DNA of 9,966 bases from Actinomycetes bacterium (lineage in GTDB: Bacteria; Actinomycetota; Actinomycetes; Propionibacteriales; Propionibacteriaceae), in assembly GCA_029778515.1 (NCBI GenBank), contig JAKOQD010000262.1, positions 1-9,966 of the forward strand, given 5' to 3'. Shown in pieces: positions 5,679 to 9,966 of this stretch (positions are counted from its first letter, which is position 1; the number at the start of each line of letters is the position of its first letter). The notes beneath the pieces were generated by a model that saw only the letters and a program-made list of their open reading frames with translations, was not told the origin of the DNA and made no database searches. The translations under genes and the position numbers were made by a program.

Positions 5679-7637
5679 ATGACAGCCTTGATGAACCCTT
5701 CGGTCGAATCGCTCTACCCGCGGCTCGAACCGCTGCTCGCGCGGGTCACCAAGCCGGTTCAGTACACCGGCGGCGAAGTGAACTCGGTGAGCAAGGCCTT
5801 CGATTCGGTCGAGGTCCGCTGGGCGCTGATGTACCCGGACGCGTACGAAGTCGGCCAGCCGAACCAGGGGCTGGCGATCCTCTACGAGATCCTCAACGAG
5901 CGCGACTGGCTGCTGGCCGAGCGGACGTTCTCGATCTGGCCCGACCTCGCCAAGCTGATGCGCGAGCACGGCCTGCCGCAGTTCACCCTGGAGAACCACC
6001 TGCCGGTCGCGGCGTTCGACCTGTTCGGCGTCAGCTTCTCCACCGAGCTGGGCTACACGAACCTGCTCGAAGCACTCGACCTGGCCGGTTTGCCGCTGCA
6101 CGCGGCCGATCGTCGTGAGCAGGACCCGATCGTGATCGCCGGCGGGCATGCCGCGTTCAATCCCGAACCGATCGCCGACTTCATCGACGCCGCCGTGCTC
6201 GGCGACGGTGAGCAGGCCGCGCTGACGATCTCCGAGATCGTGCGGGAGTGGAAGGCGTCCGGTCGTCCGGACGGCCGGAGCGGCCTGCTGGCCCGGCTGG
6301 CCGCCAGCGGCGTGGCCTATGTGCCGTCGCTCTACGACGTCAGCTACGGCCCGGACGGCACGATCGCGTCGGTGGTGCCGAACCGTCCGGGGGTGCCGGC
6401 GAAGGTGGCCAAGCACACCCTGATGGAACTGGACGAGTGGCCCTACCCCGCCAAGCCCGTGGTGCCGCTGGCCGAGACCGTCCACGAGCGGTACTCGGTG
6501 GAGATCTTCCGCGGTTGCACCCGCGGCTGCCGGTTCTGCCAGGCCGGCATGATCACCCGTCCGGTGCGCGAACGGAACATCGAGACCATCGGCAAGATGG
6601 TTGAGGGCGGGCTGGCGGCGACCGGGCTCGAGGAGGTCGGGCTCCTGAGCCTTTCCAGCGCCGACCACTCCGAGATCGCGCCGGTCACCAAGCAACTCGC
6701 GGACCGCTACGACGGCAGCTTCGTCTCGCTCTCGTTGCCCAGCACCCGGGTGGACGCCTTCAACATCGACCTCGCCAATGAGTTGAGCCGCAACGGCCGC
6801 CGCTCCGGTCTGACCTTCGCGCCCGAGGGCGGCTCCGAGCGGATGCGCAAGGTGATCAACAAGATGGTCAGCGAGGACGACCTGATCAACACGGTCGCCG
6901 CGGCGTTCAGCCAGGGCTGGCGGCAGGTGAAGCTCTACTTCATGTGCGGCCTGCCCACCGAGACCGACGAGGACGTGCTCGGCATCGCCGACATGGCCGC
7001 CCACGTGATCGAAGCCGGACGCCGCGCCGCCGGCACCCGGGACGTGCGCTGCACGATCAGCATCGGCGGCTTCGTGCCCAAACCGCACACGCCCTTCCAG
7101 TGGGTGGCTCAGGCCGATCCGGATACGATCGACCGCCGGCTGCGGCTGCTGAAGGACAAGATCCGCGAGGACCGGCGCTACGGACGGGCCATCGGCATGC
7201 GCTACCACGACGGCAAGCCCGGCATGATCGAGGGCCTGCTGAGCCGTGGCGACCGCCGGGTCGGCGCGGTGATCGAGGCGGTCTGGCGCGACGGGGGAGT
7301 GCTCGACGGCTGGAGCGAGTTCTTCTCCTTCGAGCGCTGGACGGCCGCCGCTGAGCGCGCCCTGACCCCCTTGGGAATCGATCTGGCCTGGTACACCACC
7401 CGCGAGCGCCCGCAGGGTGAGGTGCTGCCCTGGGATCACCTGGACGCCGGCCTCGACCGCGACTGGCTCTGGCAGGACTACCAGGACGCTCTCTACGGTG
7501 CGGAGGTGGACGACTGCCGCTGGTCCGGCTGCTACGACTGCGGCGTCTGTCCGCAGTTCGGCACCGAGATCCAGATCGGTCCTACCGGCCGTTCGCTGCT
7601 CCCGCTGACCGTGGTCACCCGTCCCGAAGCCAGCTGA
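5679..7637 (+). CDS. B12-binding-type radical SAM protein, TIGR03960 family
   Basis: Large cytosolic radical SAM enzyme of 652 aa and unknown reaction. The N-terminal part (about residues 40-200) resembles the cobalamin-binding-like domain of this class, including VGQPNQGLAILYEILN and VIAGGHAAFNPEPIADFIDA. The radical SAM core follows, with the cluster motif C280-T-R-G-C284-R-F-C287. Next come LSLSSADHSEI (about 330-340) and FAPEGGSERMRKVINK, a family-typical stretch. The C-terminus carries a second cysteine set, C613-x4-C618-x2-C621-x2-C624 (in SGCYDCGVC). The family often stands next to a DUF2344 partner (TIGR03936) and a ribonuclease E/G gene; here the next gene is a SpoIID protein instead. 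The ATG at 5679 lies just before the family-typical SLYPRLEPLLARV and just after the -10 box. A GTG at 5562 would add 39 unconserved-looking residues, and an ATG at 5691 is a minor alternative. Confidence 0.9.
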   Translation: MTALMNPSVESLYPRLEPLLARVTKPVQYTGGEVNSVSKAFDSVEVRWALMYPDAYEVGQPNQGLAILYEILNERDWLLAERTFSIWPDLAKLMREHGLPQFTLENHLPVAAFDLFGVSFSTELGYTNLLEALDLAGLPLHAADRREQDPIVIAGGHAAFNPEPIADFIDAAVLGDGEQAALTISEIVREWKASGRPDGRSGLLARLAASGVAYVPSLYDVSYGPDGTIASVVPNRPGVPAKVAKHTLMELDEWPYPAKPVVPLAETVHERYSVEIFRGCTRGCRFCQAGMITRPVRERNIETIGKMVEGGLAATGLEEVGLLSLSSADHSEIAPVTKQLADRYDGSFVSLSLPSTRVDAFNIDLANELSRNGRRSGLTFAPEGGSERMRKVINKMVSEDDLINTVAAAFSQGWRQVKLYFMCGLPTETDEDVLGIADMAAHVIEAGRRAAGTRDVRCTISIGGFVPKPHTPFQWVAQADPDTIDRRLRLLKDKIREDRRYGRAIGMRYHDGKPGMIEGLLSRGDRRVGAVIEAVWRDGGVLDGWSEFFSFERWTAAAERALTPLGIDLAWYTTRERPQGEVLPWDHLDAGLDRDWLWQDYQDALYGAEVDDCRWSGCYDCGVCPQFGTEIQIGPTGRSLLPLTVVTRPEAS

Positions 7638-7640
7638 CCC

Positions 7641-7665
7641 ACCCCCTGCCTACGCGGCGGCGGGT
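7641..7665 (+). terminator. Hairpin just after the radical SAM gene
   Basis: Beginning 4 nt after the stop, 7641-7650 pairs with 7656-7665 around a TACGC loop. It makes nine of ten pairs, including one G-U. It is G+C-rich and lacks a T-run, as many actinobacterial terminator candidates do. Confidence 0.42.
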
Positions 7666-7687
7666 CGAGCGCCCTCTCCCATCGCGA

Positions 7688-7753
7688 CTTCGCTCCCGAA
7701 TGGGACCTTTGCTCCCGAACTATCGGGAGCGAGAGACCCATTCGGGAGCAAAG
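7688..7753. repeat. 66-nt near-perfect palindrome built from four GCTCCCGA units
   Basis: The left arm (7688-7719) and right arm (7722-7753) fold into one long hairpin centred between 7720 and 7721. The outer 17 bp have a single mismatch (7691/7750). The inner segment 7711-7718 pairs perfectly with 7723-7730. The middle (7705-7710 with 7731-7736) has two mismatches and two G-U pairs. The loop is ACTA. Each arm contains two copies of GCTCCCGA spaced 19 nt apart: 7692 and 7711 on the plus strand, and 7723-7730 and 7742-7749 on the minus strand. Each arm is thus itself an imperfect tandem repeat (12 of 13 bases shared at CTTYGCTCCCGAA). It has no T-run. It lies between the radical SAM hairpin and the SpoIID promoter. 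It may be a REP-like or miniature mobile element, a two-way terminator, or a regulator-binding site. Confidence 0.8.
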
Positions 7754-7805
7754 CTGGAGGGGAAGTCCGGCCTGGCGAGCTTGTCGAGACCTGTGGCTAG
7801 CCGAC

Positions 7806-7811
7806 TACAGT
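7806..7811 (+). promoter_or_regulatory. Candidate -10 box (TACAGT) for the SpoIID-like gene
   Basis: TACAGT is followed by 6 nt (CGACTC) and then the GTG start at 7818, with no Shine-Dalgarno. A TTGTCG at 7781-7786 could be a -35, but the spacer is 19 nt. Transcription would begin on or beside the GTG. Confidence 0.5.
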
Positions 7812-7817
7812 CGACTC

Positions 7818-9083
7818 GTGCTCAGAACGCATCGCGTGCGTAGTCTTGCCGTCCTGGTGGCGCTGGCACTGCTGGCTCTAGTCATGGCGCCGGCGGCACC
7901 GGCCGAGGCGGCCAAGAAGGCGCCGGCGAAGTTCGTGATCGCCGGTTCGGGTGCCGGGCACGGGGTCGGGATGTCGCAGTACGGCGCCTATCGACTGGCG
8001 CGGACGGGGAGCAGCGCCGAGCAGATCCTCCAGTACTACTACCCGGGAACCACCATCGGCTGGACCAACAACAACCCCCGCACGGTCAAGGTGCAGGTGC
8101 TCGGGCCGCCGGTCGACAAGCGCAAGAAGGCCACGATCAAGGTCAAGGGTGGCGGCTTCACTGTCGTCGATACCGCTGGCCGCGTCCTGCTCGGCACCAG
8201 CAGCGGCAAGATCACCCTGAAGGTCAAGGGCAGCGGGGTGACAGCGAAGGCTGGTAAGAAGTCGCTGACCGCGTCCCGGCTGACCGTGACCACCACCGGC
8301 ACCGCAACCGTGACGGGCGCGCAGGGCAGCTATCACTACGGCAACCTGCAGGTGACCACCATCGGCAAGCGGCTGAACGTGGTCAACGAGGTGGCCATGA
8401 ACACCGAGTATCTCTACGGACTGGACGAGATGCCGGCTTCCTGGGGCAACTACGGCGGCGCCGAGGCATTGAAGGCCCAGGCCATCGCGGCCCGGAACTA
8501 TGTCATCAAGCGCGTGATCAAGCTGCGGGAAACGCTCGGCGTAGACACCGGTGATCCGGCGTGCGACTGCCATCTCTTCGACGACGAACGCAGCCAGAAC
8601 TACACCGGCTGGAAGAAGACCGGGTCGAGCGCCAACCAGCCGTGGGTGGACGCGGTGAAGTCGACCATCACCGAGACGGGCGTGCTGATACTGCGCGACC
8701 CGTCCGCAGGATTCGCCGAGACGCCGTACTTCGCGTCCACCGGTTTCGCCGCTGGTGCCGGCACCGCCAGGAACAGCGACGTGTTCAAGGCCGATCCGCT
8801 CAGCTACCTGCCCGGCGTGGCCGACCCGTACTCGGCGCTGGCGCCCCGCAATCCGTACAAGTCCTGGAAACGCACGCTCACCCAGAAGCAGGCTGCAAAG
8901 GTCTTCAACCTCAAGAGCATCACGAAGATTGAGGTCGCCGAGACCTACTCGGGCGGGCTGATGAAGACCCTGACCGCCACCGCCACCAACGGACGCACGG
9001 TCACTCTGAGCAAGACCAGCCGGGCCTGGATGGAGGTGCTCGCCGTCCCCAGCCCGTGGCTCACCTCGATCAAGCCGAAGTGA
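7818..9083 (+). CDS. Secreted SpoIID/LytB-domain cell-wall protein
   Basis: Exported protein of 421 aa related to SpoIID, the lytic transglycosylase that cuts peptide-free glycan strands. The signal peptide has a basic start (MLRTHRVR), a hydrophobic core at about 9-23 and a likely cut after AEA (residue 31). Family landmarks are GSGAGHGVGMSQYGAYRLA (43-61), IHYYPGT-like ILQYYYPGT (70-78), and YLYGLDEMPASWG (198-210), followed by the core helix AEALKAQAIAARNY (215-228). In SpoIID the Glu of this helix (here Glu216) is the catalytic residue. Later parts are the DDERSQNYTG stretch (255-264) and YFASTGFAAGAGTARNSDVF (304-323). Residues about 88-165 form a Lys/Gly/Thr-rich insert of beta-type composition between the halves. 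A Cys-Asp-Cys pair lies at 249-251. Non-sporulating actinobacteria carry such genes, so a general wall-remodelling role is likely. The GTG start follows a -10 box directly. Confidence 0.9.
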   Translation: MLRTHRVRSLAVLVALALLALVMAPAAPAEAAKKAPAKFVIAGSGAGHGVGMSQYGAYRLARTGSSAEQILQYYYPGTTIGWTNNNPRTVKVQVLGPPVDKRKKATIKVKGGGFTVVDTAGRVLLGTSSGKITLKVKGSGVTAKAGKKSLTASRLTVTTTGTATVTGAQGSYHYGNLQVTTIGKRLNVVNEVAMNTEYLYGLDEMPASWGNYGGAEALKAQAIAARNYVIKRVIKLRETLGVDTGDPACDCHLFDDERSQNYTGWKKTGSSANQPWVDAVKSTITETGVLILRDPSAGFAETPYFASTGFAAGAGTARNSDVFKADPLSYLPGVADPYSALAPRNPYKSWKRTLTQKQAAKVFNLKSITKIEVAETYSGGLMKTLTATATNGRTVTLSKTSRAWMEVLAVPSPWLTSIKPK

Positions 9084-9100
9084 TTGTCGGCACTGTGGGC

Positions 9101-9106
9101 TAGGTT
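9101..9106 (+). promoter_or_regulatory. Candidate -10 box (TAGGTT) for the SulP gene
   Basis: TAGGTT is followed by 6 nt (GTCGCC) and then the ATG at 9113, with no Shine-Dalgarno. Transcription would start on the ATG. The gap after the SpoIID stop is only 29 bp, so read-through from that gene is also possible. Confidence 0.48.
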
Positions 9107-9112
9107 GTCGCC

Positions 9113-9966
9113 ATGAGCACAGCGGCTGCCCGCCGGTGGCGTCGCTGGGCGCCCGGGCTGGGTGTGCTGCTCGGCTACGACCGCGTCTGGCTGCGCGGCG
9201 ACCTGCTCGCCGGCGTGACCGTTTCGGCCTACCTGGTGCCGCAGGTGATGGCCTACGCCGAGATCATCGGGATGCCGCCGATCGCCGGGCTGTGGGCAGT
9301 GCTCGCACCGATGCTCGTCTACGCCATCCTCGGCACCTCTCTGCAGCTGTCCGTTGGCCCGGAGTCCACCACCGCGCTGATGACGGCTGCGGCGATCGCC
9401 GCACTGGTCGGCGAGGTGGACCTGCAGCGACGCACCGAGGTGGCTGCGCTGGTCGCGATCGCGGTCGGTGTCGTGCTGGGAGTGGGCTGGCTCGCTCGAC
9501 TCGGCTTCCTGGCCAATCTGCTCTCCAAGCCGGTGCTGGTCGGCTACATGGCCGGGATCGGATTGCTGATGGTGGTCAGTCAGTACGCGACGCTGACCAA
9601 GCTCGTCATCACCGGCGGCAATCCCTTCGCCGAGACCTATTCCCTGCTCACCCAGCTTGGCTCGGCGCACCTACCTACCCTGACTCTCGGCCTCGGCGTG
9701 GCCGCGCTCCTGTTCGCGCTGCACCGCTGGGCGCCCAAGCTTCCCGGTCCGCTGCTGGTGATGTTGCTGGCTGCCGCGGCGGTGCACTTCGGCGGCCTCG
9801 GTGCATTCGGTGTCGAGGTGATCGGCGAGATTCCCAAGGACTTGCCGGTCGTGTCCTGGCCGAACCTGGACGGAATCGACCCGCTGCGGTTGGGCCTGGC
9901 CGCGGTCGGCATCGCCGTAGTGGGCTACTCCGACGTGATCCTCACCGGCCGCGCGTTCGCGTCCCG
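9113..9966 (+). CDS. SulP-family anion (sulfate-type) permease, 3'-partial
   Basis: N-terminal 284 residues of a polytopic SulP/SLC26 transporter that continues past the window. The opening is a short basic segment (RRWRRW), followed by the SulP signature region: GDLLAGVTVSAYLVPQVMAY (29-48), then AEIIGMPPIAGLWAVLAP and SVGPESTTALMTAAAI. In the family this region forms the first transmembrane helices and the anion site. Further landmarks are SKPVLVGYMAGIGLLMVV, and a PGPLLVMLLAAAAV helix later on. Most of the visible part is membrane helices with short loops. The STAS domain usual at the C-terminus of the family would lie outside the window and cannot be checked. Substrates in the family include sulfate, bicarbonate and other anions; the exact one cannot be read here. 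The ATG at 9113 gives the normal family N-terminus and follows a -10 box by 6 nt. Confidence 0.92.
   Translation, partial: MSTAAARRWRRWAPGLGVLLGYDRVWLRGDLLAGVTVSAYLVPQVMAYAEIIGMPPIAGLWAVLAPMLVYAILGTSLQLSVGPESTTALMTAAAIAALVGEVDLQRRTEVAALVAIAVGVVLGVGWLARLGFLANLLSKPVLVGYMAGIGLLMVVSQYATLTKLVITGGNPFAETYSLLTQLGSAHLPTLTLGLGVAALLFALHRWAPKLPGPLLVMLLAAAAVHFGGLGAFGVEVIGEIPKDLPVVSWPNLDGIDPLRLGLAAVGIAVVGYSDVILTGRAFAS

Noticed and set aside
5671..5682. Four-codon mini-frame (ATG CGA CCA TGA) overlapping the radical SAM start
   Set aside because: Its ATG is 1 nt from the -10 box, so it would lie upstream of any transcript. Chance is the simplest explanation.
5532..7439. Long minus-strand open frame (about 635 codons) opposite the radical SAM gene
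   Set aside because: Antisense shadow with a His/Arg/Gly/Val-rich composition and no domain. The plus strand is unmistakable.
7772..7792. GAGCTTGTCGAGAC-type stretch that resembles dispersed actinobacterial intergenic repeats
   Set aside because: Only one short copy is in the window, so I cannot show it is a repeat.

Overview
The window is high-GC DNA with the codon bias, gene families and gene order of an actinobacterium (Actinomycetota). The run folC - DUF4233 membrane protein - ndk is a classic actinobacterial neighbourhood. A Propionibacteriaceae-like host is my best guess, but it is an inference and not shown by the sequence. Most of the window is housekeeping or envelope genes. I see no phage, insertion sequence, CRISPR, tRNA or rRNA, and no obvious defence or biosynthetic system.

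Layout: (1) 1-1108, minus strand: a two-gene redox unit, a MauE/DoxX-type membrane protein followed, with a 4-bp ATGA overlap, by a membrane-anchored DsbA-like thioredoxin-fold protein. The second gene carries a one-base frameshift near position 240 and runs off the window. (2) 1173-4443, plus strand: folC, a DUF4233 four-helix membrane protein, ndk and a CPBP (Abi/Rce1-like) intramembrane protease, ending at a hairpin-plus-T-run terminator. (3) 4550-5230: a uridine-kinase-like P-loop kinase with its own promoter candidate and leader. (4) 5231-5678: an intergenic stretch holding a minus-strand coding remnant (5252-5491) with no start codon. (5) 5679-7637: a large radical SAM protein of the TIGR03960 type. 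(6) 7638-7817: an intergenic region with a hairpin and a striking 66-nt near-perfect palindrome. (7) 7818-9083: a secreted SpoIID/LytB-domain protein. (8) 9113 to the window end: the N-terminal part of a SulP-type anion transporter.

How they work together: the MauE/DsbA pair probably handles thiol-disulfide chemistry at the membrane. FolC (folate polyglutamylation), Ndk (NTP balancing) and the uridine-kinase-like enzyme (pyrimidine salvage) are nucleotide and one-carbon housekeeping functions. The SpoIID-like protein acts on the cell wall.

The clearest regulatory pattern is that six genes at the head of transcription units have a TAnnnT-type -10 box ending 6-9 nt before the start codon and no Shine-Dalgarno, which points to leaderless or near-leaderless mRNAs. 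Genes inside operons (dsbA-like, DUF4233, CPBP) have clear GGAG-type ribosome binding sites. The items most worth a second look are the 66-nt palindrome, the orphan minus-strand remnant, the frameshifted dsbA-like gene and the leaderless-start pattern.
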